Shown here: positions 25,585-34,878 of the stretch, piece after piece
Numbering within the stretch: the first letter of the stretch is position 1
How the letters are laid out: each line of letters begins with the position of its first letter
Assembly (NCBI RefSeq): GCF_018343615.1
Contig: NZ_JAGYPI010000001.1
Location: 186,001 to 250,000 of the forward strand
Length of the DNA: 64,000 bases
From: Bacillus sp. FJAT-49736
GTDB taxonomy: Bacteria > Bacillota > Bacilli > Bacillales > Bacillaceae_C
Direction of reading: 5' to 3'
The notes under the pieces: generated by a model
The model's input: only the letters and a program-made list of their open reading frames with translations
Told to the model about the DNA's origin: nothing
Database searches by the model: none
Position numbers and translations under genes: made by a program

Positions 25585-25627
25585 AAAGATCCATTCCCTA
25601 ATATAAAGGAATGGATCTTTTTCTTTT
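25585..25627 (+). terminator. Terminator after the yjcZ-like gene
   Basis: Perfect 13-bp stem AAAGATCCATTCC / GGAATGGATCTTT (25585-25597 with 25608-25620), then TTCTTTT. Confidence 0.88.
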
Positions 25628-25737
25628 ACCATGGAATCAGTTTATAAAATGAGCTCTAGCCCTGTACGATTGTCCATCTCAATTTAATTGTATATCCATA
25701 CACTAAAGTGTAGGAATTTATTGGAGGTGAACAACGA

Positions 25738-26016
25738 GTGAATTACTATCATATGTGTCAACGTGGGATTGGTAGACCCGTAGAAATTCGAACAAAAGAT
25801 GGAAGAATTCATCGGGGAATTATTCATCGTGTAGATAATCGAATGGTCTATTTAAGACCTCTTTCAGGTGCTGGATATGGTGGATATGCATATCCATTCT
25901 ATGGTGGTTATGGATATCCCTATTGGGGAGGCTGGGGCTGGGGCTGGGGCTTCGGCGCTGGAATTGCACTAGGTGCTATTGGTGCACTCGCCTTTTTGCC
26001 TTGGTTTTTCTGGTAA
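25738..26016 (+). CDS. Small protein with Sm-like N-terminus and Gly/Tyr/Trp-rich hydrophobic tail
   Basis: 92 residues from a GTG start, 8 bases after GGAGGTG. Residues 8-42 (GRPVEIRTKDGRIHRGIIHR, then VDNRMVYLRPL) resemble the first strands of an Sm/LSm fold, where a G-x-V-x-I-x-T/L-x-D-G-R pattern is usual. Residues 43-75 are an aromatic-glycine low-complexity stretch, and residues 75-92 could span or insert into a membrane (AGIALGAIGALAFLPWFFW). It may be a spore-surface protein, since it sits beside a yjcZ gene. No named family recalled. Confidence 0.72.
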   Translation: MNYYHMCQRGIGRPVEIRTKDGRIHRGIIHRVDNRMVYLRPLSGAGYGGYAYPFYGGYGYPYWGGWGWGWGFGAGIALGAIGALAFLPWFFW

Positions 26017-26046
26017 GAAATTCATAGATCAGTATAAACAATGGTG

Positions 26047-26069
26047 CTCTCCCAAAAAAAATGGGAGAG
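26047..26069. terminator. Hairpin after the Sm-like gene
   Basis: CTCTCCCA / TGGGAGAG with an all-A loop. No T-run follows, so termination efficiency is uncertain. Confidence 0.35.
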
Positions 26070-26080
26070 TAACTTTCATA

Positions 26081-26229
26081 TAGGCTCTTTTCTTAAACTT
26101 TGTTGCTGTTTCAGTCAAAACCCATGAACGAACTAGCTTTTGGTAATGGTACACCTCCGAAAAAAGGCACGGAGCTAATTCTATATTAGGATTTATAACA
26201 ATTACGGAAACCAACACTCTATACGAAAA
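26081..26229 (+). repeat. Dispersed repeat family 2, diverged copy
   Basis: It begins with TAGGCTCTTTTCTTAAAC and TTTGTTGCTG, has a degraded centre (GAAAAAAGGCACGGAG), and ends at ATACGAAAA. Orientation matches 34549 and is opposite to 20336, 32090 and 62112. Confidence 0.6.
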
Positions 26230-26268
26230 TAGCGGCATATATCATATTATGTATGAACGGTTACTGTA

Positions 26269-27381
26269 CTAACTATTACTTGGTAAAGTTATCCTAAAAA
26301 CAGTCCAATCATCTGTAGAGCTGCAAGTTAACGTACCTCCATGCTTTTCAATTGTATTCTTGCTAACATACAGTCCTAAGCCAGTCCCTGTTTTCTTTTG
26401 CGATACAAATGGTTCAAATATATGTTCTATAAATCCTTCGGGAATCTTAGGTCCATTATTGGCAATTTCTACTGAGATGAATTGTTCTTGTTCTGATAAT
26501 TCAATGCGAATTACGGGTTCTTTTACATCTAATAAAACATCTATTGCATTAAAAATAATGTTAACGAAGACTTGTTTGATTTCATCATAGTACCCAAGAA
26601 TATTGTAATCTTGTTTGATTTCTCGCTGTACTTCAACATTAACTTCCAATATACGTGGGTATAAAAAGGATAGAACCTGCTCTATTAATTCATGAAGTGA
26701 AATAACGGTCATTTCCTGTTCAATAATTTCTTTTTTTGATAGCATTAGAAATTGCGAGATACTAAACTTTAGCTGCTCAAGCTCATTAGATATGATGTCC
26801 AGATAAGGTAAAGTTGGGTAATCCGCTTTCAGCAATTGGACGAAACCGTGAATGGATGTTAGTGGATTGCGAAATTCATGGACAAAACTGGAGGTCATTT
26901 GTCCAAGAAGCGTTAATCGGTCATGATGGGTGCTTGTAATATACTCGTTTTTTTCTTTAATAATCATTTCCTGTGTTTCGGAATAATAAAAAACTGCATA
27001 GTAAAGAAATTGATCAAACGTGTAGTTTATTTGATCAATAGCCTGCTGCAGCTCTATCCAATCAGTATGAAGCTGATATAAATCCTGGAATATGATGGAC
27101 CTACCCAGATTAACATTGAAGACAAATTCACCAATATTAATTTTCGCGTAACATCTTTCCTCCACAATCTTTTGTGCTAAAGGCTTTACTAGCTGATCTA
27201 CTTGATTTTTTGACATCGTTATGGATTGAATAAGGATTCTATACATAGAATCAGCATTGGTACAAATTTCATTTTTAAATAAATCTTCGTCATTAATTAA
27301 TATCTCACTCTTCCATTTTGCTAAAAAGGTTTCACGGTAATCCTCCAGATAACGAACAAAAACATCTCCTACCGGAATCAT
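26269..27381 (-). CDS. Cytoplasmic sensor histidine kinase (sporulation-kinase type)
   Basis: 370 residues from ATG 27381, with GGAGGTGA 4 bases upstream; the open frame runs to 27501, but that extension has no SD. The N-terminal 170 residues are helical with no membrane segment (VRYLEDYRETFLAKWKSEIL), resembling the HisK_N sensor region of some Bacillus kinases. The dimerisation helix carries the phospho-accepting His in SSFVHEFRNPLTSIHGFVQL. The ATPase domain has N (FNAIDVLLDV), G1 (EIANNGPKIPEG) and G2 (KKTGTGLGLYVSKN). No response regulator is adjacent, so it is an orphan, possibly feeding the Spo0 phosphorelay (inferred). Confidence 0.85.
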   Translation of the reverse strand: MIPVGDVFVRYLEDYRETFLAKWKSEILINDEDLFKNEICTNADSMYRILIQSITMSKNQVDQLVKPLAQKIVEERCYAKINIGEFVFNVNLGRSIIFQDLYQLHTDWIELQQAIDQINYTFDQFLYYAVFYYSETQEMIIKEKNEYITSTHHDRLTLLGQMTSSFVHEFRNPLTSIHGFVQLLKADYPTLPYLDIISNELEQLKFSISQFLMLSKKEIIEQEMTVISLHELIEQVLSFLYPRILEVNVEVQREIKQDYNILGYYDEIKQVFVNIIFNAIDVLLDVKEPVIRIELSEQEQFISVEIANNGPKIPEGFIEHIFEPFVSQKKTGTGLGLYVSKNTIEKHGGTLTCSSTDDWTVFRITLPSNS

Positions 27382-27595
27382 TGATTCACCTCCAATTACT
27401 TGCATAATGAATGATTGCATACTCATTTTAAATATATCAAAATAATCGAAAACTTTCCAATATTTTAGAAAAATATGCATTTTTTTCTTGTGAATAACCA
27501 AGCTTATTGTCGATTTTCAACAACATAAAGAGAAATCTATAAAAATGATTGTCAATTTCATAAATTCATAGTATATTTAAAATGATGAATTGAAT

Positions 27596-27690
27596 ATTCC
27601 CACAAGGGGAGCCATTTTGGCTGAGAGTGAACGTTAGAGTTCTGACCCTATGAACCTGTTAGATAATGCTAGCGCAGGGACTGTGGTTTG
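27596..27690 (+). ncRNA. TPP (thiamin pyrophosphate) riboswitch
   Basis: Canonical THI-box blocks in order: ACAAGGGGAGCC (27602 on), GGCTGAGAGTG (27619 on), ACCCTATGAACCTG (27645 on) and AGATAATGCTAGCGCAGGGA (27661-27680). It lies about 160 bases upstream of thiT, with a terminator between. Confidence 0.97.
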
Positions 27691-27698
27691 ATGGAATG

Positions 27699-27748
27699 AA
27701 GCAATACATGGACTTTCCTTAAAACCGTCCTGTATTGCTTTTTTATTT
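27699..27748 (+). terminator. Expression-platform terminator of the TPP riboswitch
   Basis: AAGCAATACATGGAC pairs with GTCCTGTATTGCTT (to 27740), then TTTTATTTTA. It is expected to form when TPP is bound, turning thiT off. Confidence 0.85.
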
Positions 27749-27847
27749 TATGGCGGCAAGAAATGAGCCTCAAAAAAACAATACATTCTTCAACCTCCCA
27801 GTCTGGATATTCAATTGAAATAATGAATGGAGAAGGGGAAGATAATA

Positions 27848-28432
27848 GTGAATAGAAAGACTTTGTTTCTCGTAGAAGTTGCAGTTTTGGGGGCGCTTGC
27901 CTATTTGTTAGACCTAATATCAGGTGTTATTTGTCAAGCAATTTGGCCGGAGGGAGGATCGGTAACATTAGCAATGATTCCTGTTTTTATCATGGCTTAT
28001 CGCTGGGGTATAAAGGGAGGATTATTAACAGGTTTTCTTTTAGGTTTATTGCAATTTGTAGCCGGATTCCCAAAAATATATACTGTAACACAAGGAATAC
28101 TTGATTATTTTGTAGCCTTTACTGTTATTGGATTTGCTGGTATATTTGTAAATCAAATTCGGAGTGGATTATCAGCATCCAAAAAAGGAAAGTGGATTAC
28201 TTATTCTATTATAGGCATTTTTGTTGGCAGTTTATTAAGATTCGCTGTTCATTTTTATACAGGTATAATCTTTTTTGGGTCATATGCACCACCTGGACAG
28301 CCAGTTGCCATTTATTCATTCCTATATAATGGCAGCTACATGCTTCCTAGCTTTATACTTAGTGTTATATTAGTAATATTTATTCTTCTGATCTCTCCGA
28401 GACTGGTTTTGCGAAAGGTGAATAATGGGTAA
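27848..28432 (+). CDS. thiT: Thiamine transporter, ECF substrate-specific component
   Basis: 194 residues from GTG 27848, with AAGGGGAAG about 8 bases upstream; an ATG at 27827 has no SD. Six membrane helices. Characteristic blocks are GGSVTLAMIPVFIMAYRWG (about residues 40-58), which includes the thiamine-site region, and GILDYFVAFTVIGFAG. It binds thiamine and works with the shared EcfA-EcfA'-EcfT module encoded elsewhere. The TPP riboswitch gives direct functional support. Confidence 0.94.
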   Translation: MNRKTLFLVEVAVLGALAYLLDLISGVICQAIWPEGGSVTLAMIPVFIMAYRWGIKGGLLTGFLLGLLQFVAGFPKIYTVTQGILDYFVAFTVIGFAGIFVNQIRSGLSASKKGKWITYSIIGIFVGSLLRFAVHFYTGIIFFGSYAPPGQPVAIYSFLYNGSYMLPSFILSVILVIFILLISPRLVLRKVNNG

Positions 28433-28461
28433 AAGGGAAGGGGTTGCCTTTCCTTTTTTTA
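28433..28461 (+). terminator. Terminator after thiT
   Basis: Stem AAGGGAAGG / CCTTTCCTT with one G-U pair, starting inside the end of thiT's stop region, then TTTTTATT. Confidence 0.75.
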
Positions 28462-28576
28462 TTGATTTTTTTTGAGTTAAATAATATCCTTTAGCATAGT
28501 AATAAAGAAATGTTTATTACGATAAATGGAGTAAAAAAATAGAATATTCCAGACGAATAAGAAGGTAGGGAACAAA

Positions 28577-30640
28577 ATGGAACGGTTACAGCAGTTTTGG
28601 ACGGCTGTAAAACGGTTATGGAAGAAAGCACATATGAACCAAATAATACTTCTGGCAGCATCACTATTTTTGTTAGGATTTTTAGGCTTCTTTGCCTATT
28701 TTGCCAGCACTGTAAATATCGGTTCCTTAAAAAAGGGACTATCCCAATCAACAGCGATATATGATAAAGATGGTGATCTTGCTAGTAAAATATCAGCCAA
28801 TCGAATAGATGGTGTGGCTATTAAACAAGTACCGACTAACTTAAAAAATGCGGTAGTGTCAATTGAGGATCATCGCTTTTATGAACATAGCGGATTTGAT
28901 GTTAAAGGAATGACTAGTGCCTTTTTTAAAAATATAGCTGCAGGGGGTGTCACTGCAGGGGGCAGTACTATTACTCAACAATTAACAAAAAATGCACTTC
29001 TTTCACCTGAACGAACATATAAAAGAAAAGTGGAAGAACTCTTTTTAGCTGTTAAGATTGAAAAATATTATTCTAAAGACGATATTTTACAAATGTATTT
29101 AAACCAAATTTATTTCGGTCATGGTGCATGGGGAGTGCAAAATGCCTCTAGAAAGTACTTTGGAAAAAATGTGGAGAATGTGGATTTAAGTGAGGCAGCT
29201 ACTTTGGCCGGAATTATTAATGCGCCTTCCGCTTTGGACCCATATCGACATATGGATAAGGCGATAGAACGTCGTAATGTAGTTTTGGGGGCAATGAAAA
29301 AATATGGCTACATTACAAAGGAACAATATAATAAAGCAGTAAATGAGAAATTAGTATTGAAGGATGCGGGCGGAGACTCGCTAAAGGGAAAATATCCTTA
29401 TTATGTGGATGCTGTTTTAGATGAAGCAACCAAACGCTACGGTTTAACTCAAGATGAAATTTTGACTCGAGGCTATCGAATCTATACGGAAATGGATCAA
29501 AATATCCAATCAGCACTGGAACGAGTATACAAAAACGATGCAGTATTTCCTGCTGGCCGTGGTGGAGACCTTGTGCAAAGCGGGGGCATTTTACTGGATC
29601 CTCATTCAGGAGGTATTAGAGCGTTAGTTGGCGGAAGAGGAGAAAAGGTATTCCGGGGCTTTAATCGGGCAACGCAATTACAAAGGCAGCCGGGTTCTAC
29701 AATGAAGCCTTTGGCGGTCTATACACCGGCGTTGGAGGAAGGCTATTCGGCAAATTCCTCACTGAAGGATGAGCAAATGACCTTTGGGAATTATGCTCCA
29801 AAAAATTATAATGGACAATATCTTGGCGAGGTCCCGATGTATAAAGCAGTGGAGGACTCCATCAACCTACCTGCAGTATGGCTATTAAATGAAATCGGCA
29901 TTGACAAAGGGATGGATGCAGTCAAAAGATTTGGAATTCCACTTTCGAAAGAGGATAGGAATCTTGGTTTAGCACTCGGGGGATTGCGTAAAGGTGTGTC
30001 GCCATTGGAAATGGCCGAAGCTTTTTCCGTCTTTGCTAATGATGGTAAGCGTTACGATGGCCATATTATCAAGAAGATAGTTGGACCTACTGGAAATATA
30101 ATAAAGGAAAGAAAACCGAAGGAAACAGATGTGACAAGCAAAAAAGTGGCGGATGAAATGACATCCATGCTTTTAAATGTCGTGGAAACGGGAACAGGTA
30201 GAGGGGTAAATGTACCAGGCTATACAATTGCAGGTAAAACAGGTTCCACTCAAACATCCTATAGCTCGAGCGGGACAACCGATCAGTGGTTTGTAGGATA
30301 TACACCTAACATTGTTGGTGCAATATGGATTGGATATGATAAATCCGATTCAACGCATTATTTATCTGGACTTAGCTCACAAGGTGTTGTCCCAATTTTT
30401 CAAGCGGTAATGCAAAATACTTTAAAATATACAAAGCCAGGTAAATTTGATGTTCAATCCGTTAATACAATACAAAAGAACAAAGAGAATCAATCCTTAA
30501 TGGATAAGGCGGAGGAATTTGACAAAAAATTAAGAGAAGGCACCAACAAACTAAAAGACAAGATTGAAAAACAAAAGGGTAAATGGAAAGAATTAGAGGA
30601 GCATTTAAAGAAAAAATGGAAAGAATTTAGAGGGCATTAA
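28577..30640 (+). CDS. Class A penicillin-binding protein (bifunctional)
   Basis: 687 residues: a short cytoplasmic tail, one membrane helix (about 23-45), a GT51 transglycosylase domain (about 60-235) and a transpeptidase domain (about 330-610). GT51 motifs are VVSIEDHRFYEHSGFD (catalytic Glu), GGSTITQQLTKN and YLNQIYFGHGAWGVQ. Transpeptidase motifs are S-T-M-K (Ser near 374, QPGSTMKP), S-I-N, and K-T-G near 554. A lysine-rich coiled tail follows. It polymerises and cross-links peptidoglycan. It is similar in size to B. subtilis PbpF and PbpG; which ortholog it is cannot be settled here. Confidence 0.93.
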   Translation: MERLQQFWTAVKRLWKKAHMNQIILLAASLFLLGFLGFFAYFASTVNIGSLKKGLSQSTAIYDKDGDLASKISANRIDGVAIKQVPTNLKNAVVSIEDHRFYEHSGFDVKGMTSAFFKNIAAGGVTAGGSTITQQLTKNALLSPERTYKRKVEELFLAVKIEKYYSKDDILQMYLNQIYFGHGAWGVQNASRKYFGKNVENVDLSEAATLAGIINAPSALDPYRHMDKAIERRNVVLGAMKKYGYITKEQYNKAVNEKLVLKDAGGDSLKGKYPYYVDAVLDEATKRYGLTQDEILTRGYRIYTEMDQNIQSALERVYKNDAVFPAGRGGDLVQSGGILLDPHSGGIRALVGGRGEKVFRGFNRATQLQRQPGSTMKPLAVYTPALEEGYSANSSLKDEQMTFGNYAPKNYNGQYLGEVPMYKAVEDSINLPAVWLLNEIGIDKGMDAVKRFGIPLSKEDRNLGLALGGLRKGVSPLEMAEAFSVFANDGKRYDGHIIKKIVGPTGNIIKERKPKETDVTSKKVADEMTSMLLNVVETGTGRGVNVPGYTIAGKTGSTQTSYSSSGTTDQWFVGYTPNIVGAIWIGYDKSDSTHYLSGLSSQGVVPIFQAVMQNTLKYTKPGKFDVQSVNTIQKNKENQSLMDKAEEFDKKLREGTNKLKDKIEKQKGKWKELEEHLKKKWKEFRGH

Positions 30641-30644
30641 TATT

Positions 30645-30680
30645 TTAACTCCAAACGATTGTGTTTGGGGTTATTTTATT
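30645..30680 (+). terminator. Terminator after the PBP gene
   Basis: TAACTCCAAAC / GTTTGGGGTTA (30646-30656 with 30663-30673), then TTTTATT. Confidence 0.75.
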
Positions 30681-30788
30681 GGAATAAAATCAGTCCAGAG
30701 ACCGAGAAGAAACCGTTCACGAGATACTCCCGAATCAACCATTTGCAAAATATAATGAAGATAAATTAAACGAATGAGGTAAAAATAA

Positions 30789-32060
30789 ATGAAAAAAATG
30801 ATTGAATTATTTAAAAACCCTAGTTTCGTCAAATTATTTTTTGCAAATTTCACTTCACAAATGGGAACGGTTATTGGAATGACGGCTTTCACCTTCTATT
30901 TGCTCGACCGTTTTTCAAACCAACCGGGTTATGCTTCCACCGCTGAAATGATGTATTCTCTGCCTACTCTCTTTATCTTTTTTATAGTAGGTGTAGTAGC
31001 CGACAGAATGGATCGACAAAAAGTAGCATACTACTGTGATACCATCAGCATTTTTCTCACACTTGCTTTATTTGCGGCAATTTATATTGGGTGGATGCCG
31101 CTAGTCTTTGCTGTTCTGTTTTTGCGAAGTGGAGTTCGAAAATTTTTCGCTCCTGCAGAATCAGCTATTTTACAAGGCGTATTGAAAAAAGATGACTATG
31201 CTACTGCTGCCGGTCTCAATCAGATGGTATCAAGCATATTTATGCTTTTTGGCGGTGCCTTAGGAATTCTTGCATATAAATTGACTGGAGTATACGGTGC
31301 AGTAATAATCGATGCTTGTTCATTCTTCATAAGTGCAATATTAATTAAAGTAAATCGTTTCGATAAAAATGCTATACTTCCTAATGGTAAGCACACATGG
31401 AAGGATTTAAATGTTAAGCTTGTATTCAAGGATTTTAAAACAGGTGCTGCTTATATATATAATAATAAACTTTTACGCTCACTAATCATTGGTTTTATTG
31501 TATTTGGTGTAGCGAATGGAGGATTTTCCGTAATTCCTATTTTTATACTAAAATATAAGCTCGCACCAAACTCATACGAAGAGTATTCTGTATTAATCGG
31601 AATTATTTTTGGATGCGGAGTGTTAATTGGAAGTGTTATAAGTTCAATTTTAGTACAAAAGTATAAATTCCATCATTTAATTATTATCGGTTTATTGATT
31701 ACTGGCGGTTTTGTTGCTTTATCAGGCTTCGCCACCTCTATTCCGATCTTTCTTGGCCTGACCTTTATATCAGCGCTTGCTTTACCTGTTATCAATGTAT
31801 CGATAGGAGGCTGGATGCCGAGTATCGTGGATCCGAAATTAATGGGGCGTGTTCAGGGATGGATTGAGCCGTTAATGATGCTATTCCAAACGATTACATT
31901 GGCATTTATTGGTGTGGCTTTTCAAAAATTCCTGAGTATAGAAGCCTTATTCTGTATTGTCGGTGGTGCATTAATGCTTCCTGCTTTCTATTATATGATT
32001 GTTTTACCAAAGCTGGTAAAAGAGGACAAAATAATAGCAGATCAATCTCCGGCGATGTAA
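30789..32060 (+). CDS. MFS transporter (MefA-like efflux type)
   Basis: 423 residues with twelve membrane segments. Loop 2-3 holds VGVVADRMDRQKVAYYCDT, the MFS motif A variant. LRSGVRKFFAPAESAILQGV and GGWMPSIVDPKLMGRVQGWI are typical of the macrolide-efflux-like DHA3 branch. It probably exports a hydrophobic compound; the substrate is unknown. Start at ATG 30789 after GAGGTAAAAATAA. No adjacent regulator. Confidence 0.88.
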   Translation: MKKMIELFKNPSFVKLFFANFTSQMGTVIGMTAFTFYLLDRFSNQPGYASTAEMMYSLPTLFIFFIVGVVADRMDRQKVAYYCDTISIFLTLALFAAIYIGWMPLVFAVLFLRSGVRKFFAPAESAILQGVLKKDDYATAAGLNQMVSSIFMLFGGALGILAYKLTGVYGAVIIDACSFFISAILIKVNRFDKNAILPNGKHTWKDLNVKLVFKDFKTGAAYIYNNKLLRSLIIGFIVFGVANGGFSVIPIFILKYKLAPNSYEEYSVLIGIIFGCGVLIGSVISSILVQKYKFHHLIIIGLLITGGFVALSGFATSIPIFLGLTFISALALPVINVSIGGWMPSIVDPKLMGRVQGWIEPLMMLFQTITLAFIGVAFQKFLSIEALFCIVGGALMLPAFYYMIVLPKLVKEDKIIADQSPAM

Positions 32061-32089
32061 TAGTAAGGCTGCTTTCTTATTAAGGGTTC

Positions 32090-32231
32090 CTTTTTGTAAT
32101 AGTTATAAATCCTAATTAGACTTAGCTTCGGGGCATCTTTTCTTTAAAAGGATATTATTTTTAACACGTAAGAAATTAAATTGATTTCAATTTCTTTTAC
32201 AAAAGCTACAAACTTTAAGAAAAGTGCCATG
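32090..32231 (-). repeat. Dispersed repeat family 2, copy between the MFS gene and fumC
   Basis: GACTTAGCTTCGGGGCATCT then TTTCTTTAAAA in the middle, and AAAAGCTACAAACTTTAAG with AAAAGTGCC at the end. It has the same layout and orientation as 20336 and 62112. Confidence 0.65.
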
Positions 32232-32400
32232 AACAAGCAAGTGAATTTAAGAAAAGAGTCAATAGTAAAGGTAGCTTCCGCTTCGAAGCTGCTTTTTTTA
32301 ATTTTTAAAAGAATTATGAGAAAATAAACATGAAATAATAGGAATTGGGAAATTAATGAGTAGTAAGTATTTAGAAGATATAAAAAAGGAGGATGTTTGG

Positions 32401-33786
32401 ATGGAATACCGCATTGAAAAAGATACATTAGGGGAAATGAAGGTTCCTGCAGATAAATATTGGGGCGCACAAACACAAAGAAGTAAGGAAAACTTTCCTA
32501 TTGGCACTGAAAAGATGCCAATCCAGGTGATCCGTGCATTTGCACAGTTGAAGAAAGCTGCTGCCATTGTAAATTACAAGCTAGAAAAGCTGTCACAGGC
32601 GAAAAAAGAAGCGATTGTTAAAGCATGTGAAGAGGTATTAGAAGGGAAATTTGATGATCATTTTCCATTAGTGGTTTGGCAAACAGGGAGCGGCACTCAA
32701 TCCAATATGAATGTGAATGAAGTGGTTGCAAGACGAGCAAATGAGATATTGCAATCAGAACATAGCGATGAAAAAATTCATCCTAATGATGATATTAATA
32801 TGTCGCAAAGCTCTAATGATACATTTCCAACCGCCATGCATATTGCTGCAATCCATGAACTGCATACAAAATTATACCCATCATTAAAGCAATTAGCGGA
32901 AACTCTAACAAAAAAAGAGCAAGCATTTATGAATATTATCAAGATTGGTCGCACCCATTTGCAAGATGCAACTCCATTAACTCTTGGACAAGAGATTAGC
33001 GGCTGGAGAGCTATGCTGGAAAAAGCAGAACAAATGATAAAGGAAAGTGCCAATCATATACTGAATTTGGCCATTGGAGGAACTGCGGTTGGAACGGGAA
33101 TCAATGCGGATCCGAAATTTGGCGATGAAGTAGCAAAACAATTAAGTGAGCAGCTGGGCTACACATTCCGCTCATCCGATAACAAATTTCACGCCTTAAC
33201 CAGTCATGATGAAATCGTACACGTGCATGGTGCCCTTAAGGGACTTGCAGCAGATTTAATGAAAATTGCCAATGATGTAAGATGGCTTGCAAGTGGACCT
33301 AGAAGCGGTATTGGTGAGATCACCATTCCTGCTAATGAGCCGGGAAGCTCTATTATGCCAGGAAAAGTAAATCCCACTCAAAGTGAGGCCCTTACAATGG
33401 TTGCCGTTCAAGTGTTTGGAAATGATGCAGCCATCGGATTTGCAGCAAGTCAGGGGAATTTCGAATTAAATGTGTTCAAACCGGTAATCATCTATAACTT
33501 TTTACAATCTGTACACTTACTCGCGGATAGTATGAGATCATTTGATGAAAGATGTGCGGTGGGAATTGAGCCCAATAAAGAGGTAATTAATGAAAATGTT
33601 AACCGATCATTAATGCTGGTCACCGCTCTTAATCCGCATATTGGCTATGAAAAGGCAGCAGAAATTGCGAAACTAGCTTTTAAAGAAGGAACTACCTTAA
33701 AGGGAGCAGCTATCAAGACGGGATATTTATCCGCGGAGCAGTATGAAAAATGGATAGATCCAAGCAAGATGGTAAATTTAAAATAA
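32401..33786 (+). CDS. fumC: Class II fumarate hydratase
   Basis: 461 residues from ATG 32401, with AAAGGAGG 8 bases upstream; an in-frame ATG at 32356 has no SD and adds 15 foreign residues. It converts fumarate and L-malate in the TCA cycle, as a homotetramer without iron. Superfamily signature [20 protein letters not shown] (about 317-336), substrate-binding [18 protein letters not shown], and the catalytic-region [15 protein letters not shown]. Length is standard. Confidence 0.96.
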   Translation: MEYRIEKDTLGEMKVPADKYWGAQTQRSKENFPIGTEKMPIQVIRAFAQLKKAAAIVNYKLEKLSQAKKEAIVKACEEVLEGKFDDHFPLVVWQTGSGTQSNMNVNEVVARRANEILQSEHSDEKIHPNDDINMSQSSNDTFPTAMHIAAIHELHTKLYPSLKQLAETLTKKEQAFMNIIKIGRTHLQDATPLTLGQEISGWRAMLEKAEQMIKESANHILNLAIGGTAVGTGINADPKFGDEVAKQLSEQLGYTFRSSDNKFHALTSHDEIVHVHGALKGLAADLMKIANDVRWLASGPRSGIGEITIPANEPGSSIMPGKVNPTQSEALTMVAVQVFGNDAAIGFAASQGNFELNVFKPVIIYNFLQSVHLLADSMRSFDERCAVGIEPNKEVINENVNRSLMLVTALNPHIGYEKAAEIAKLAFKEGTTLKGAAIKTGYLSAEQYEKWIDPSKMVNLK

Positions 33787-33791
33787 AATTA

Positions 33792-33821
33792 ATGGGAGAC
33801 ACATTTGAAAGTGTCTCCCAT
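33792..33821. terminator. Bidirectional hairpin between fumC and the ssp gene
   Basis: Stem ATGGGAGACAC / GTGTCTCCCAT. On the minus strand it runs into T-rich TTAATTTTATTTT, so it terminates the spore-protein gene and probably fumC too. Confidence 0.7.
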
Positions 33822-33846
33822 ATCCATTACTATATTTGATTTTTTA

Positions 33847-34053
33847 TTATTGATGGAAGCCTCCGCCTAATTGTTGTTCAGCCATTTGAACAAGACGTTT
33901 TGTGATTTCTCCTCCAACAGATCCGTTAGCGCGAGAAGTTGTATCTGGACCAAGGTTAACACCAAATTCAGAAGCAATTTCGTACTTCATTTGATCAATT
34001 GCTTGTTGAGCTCCAGGAGCTACTAATTGGTTAGAATTGTTGTTACGTGCCAT
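33847..34053 (-). CDS. Small acid-soluble spore protein, alpha/beta type
   Basis: 68 residues, the standard size. It contains the germination-protease cleavage region [20 protein letters not shown] and the conserved [20 protein letters not shown]. These proteins coat spore DNA and protect it, then are degraded by GPR at germination. The SD GAGGAGATGA lies upstream. Sigma-G control is expected from family; I did not identify its promoter with confidence. Confidence 0.96.
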   Translation of the reverse strand: MARNNNSNQLVAPGAQQAIDQMKYEIASEFGVNLGPDTTSRANGSVGGEITKRLVQMAEQQLGGGFHQ

Positions 34054-34303
34054 AATTCTGTCATCTCCTCGTTGAATTTTGTTTTGGTTGGGTTAGCTGG
34101 AGTTGCACCAGCACACAAAGTAATTTGTGACCATCTATGGTTTAACCCAATGTTGTTTGCCGCTTGTACTAGTATTATGTTTTGTTAAACAAAAAATATA
34201 CAACAAAAAAAACAGGAAATTTATTCCGTGAAGATTGTGTTTACATGATTAAATGTATGGATATTACACATTATAACTTTAAAAGGTTATATGGGGTGAT
34301 CCG

Positions 34304-34549
34304 ATGCAATGGTGCGAATTATGTAATGGAGTTTCCGAATCGACGATTGAGTGTATTCAATGTGGACAAGAAATGGAGGATCAAGGCAGAATATATGATT
34401 ATTTTGATGACTACAGTCCTTATATGGAGATTGATTTAATTAAATTAGCCGATGGTGACCCGATAAGTTCGGAACAACCCATATGTGTTCATTTATTCAA
34501 ATGTCGGGAATGCGGATTTGATTTGCAAAAAACCATTACAATTCAATAA
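34304..34549 (+). CDS. Small zinc-ribbon-like protein
   Basis: 81 residues with two Cys clusters: CELCNG (C-x-x-C, residues 4-7) and CIQCGQ (17-20), then a C-terminal HLFKCRECGFDL. This can supply one or two zinc-ribbon knuckles. The middle is acidic (DYFDDYSPYMEIDLIKLADG). The SD GGGGTGAT precedes ATG 34304. It resembles small uncharacterised Bacillus proteins, but I cannot name the family. The last bases abut a dispersed repeat. Confidence 0.7.
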   Translation: MQWCELCNGVSESTIECIQCGQEMEDQGRIYDYFDDYSPYMEIDLIKLADGDPISSEQPICVHLFKCRECGFDLQKTITIQ

Positions 34550-34690
34550 AGGCTCTTTTCTTAGATTTTATTGCTTTTTCCAATAAAATTTTAAATTACA
34601 ACCTAGCTCTTGGTCATAGAAGAATATCCTTCGTAAGAAAAGATGCCCTGAGAGTAAGTCCATATTAAAATTTGTAACAATATACGAAAA
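34549..34690 (+). repeat. Dispersed repeat family 2, copy after the zinc-ribbon gene
   Basis: GGCTCTTTTCTTAGATTTTA (from 34551), internal GTAAGAAAAGATGCCC (34633-34648), AGTAAGTCCATA, and end ATATACGAAAA (34680-34690). The first and internal blocks are complementary. It begins at the stop codon of the preceding gene and may act as its terminator. Confidence 0.75.
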
Positions 34691-34717
34691 ATAACTATCT
34701 ATACGAAAACAGACGCC

Positions 34718-34748
34718 ATAAAAAAAGCAATCGGATATTCCCGATTGC
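34718..34748 (-). terminator. Terminator of msmX (minus strand)
   Basis: GCAATCGG / CCGATTGC (34727-34734 with 34741-34748), followed on the minus strand by seven T. Confidence 0.85.
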
Positions 34749-34817
34749 ATGGAAATAAATATAAGATTACTCATCTTTACAAAAAATCCGTACTTATCAG
34801 ATTATCGCCTGTAAATA

Positions 34818-34841
34818 GTAACAAGGTTTAAGAAAAGAGCT
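34818..34841 (-). repeat. End fragment of dispersed repeat family 2
   Basis: AGTAACAAGGTTTAAG with AAAAGAGC matches only the terminal block of the family. It is inverted relative to the full copy 130 bases upstream. Confidence 0.5.
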
Positions 34842-34878
34842 ATTATCCATAAAAGGATAGAGAATATAATCGGAAAAG

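Noticed and set aside
34182-34439. 85-codon ORF overlapping the zinc-ribbon gene
   Set aside because: The overlapping frame at 34304 has Cys-x-x-Cys pairs and an SD; the longer frame has neither.
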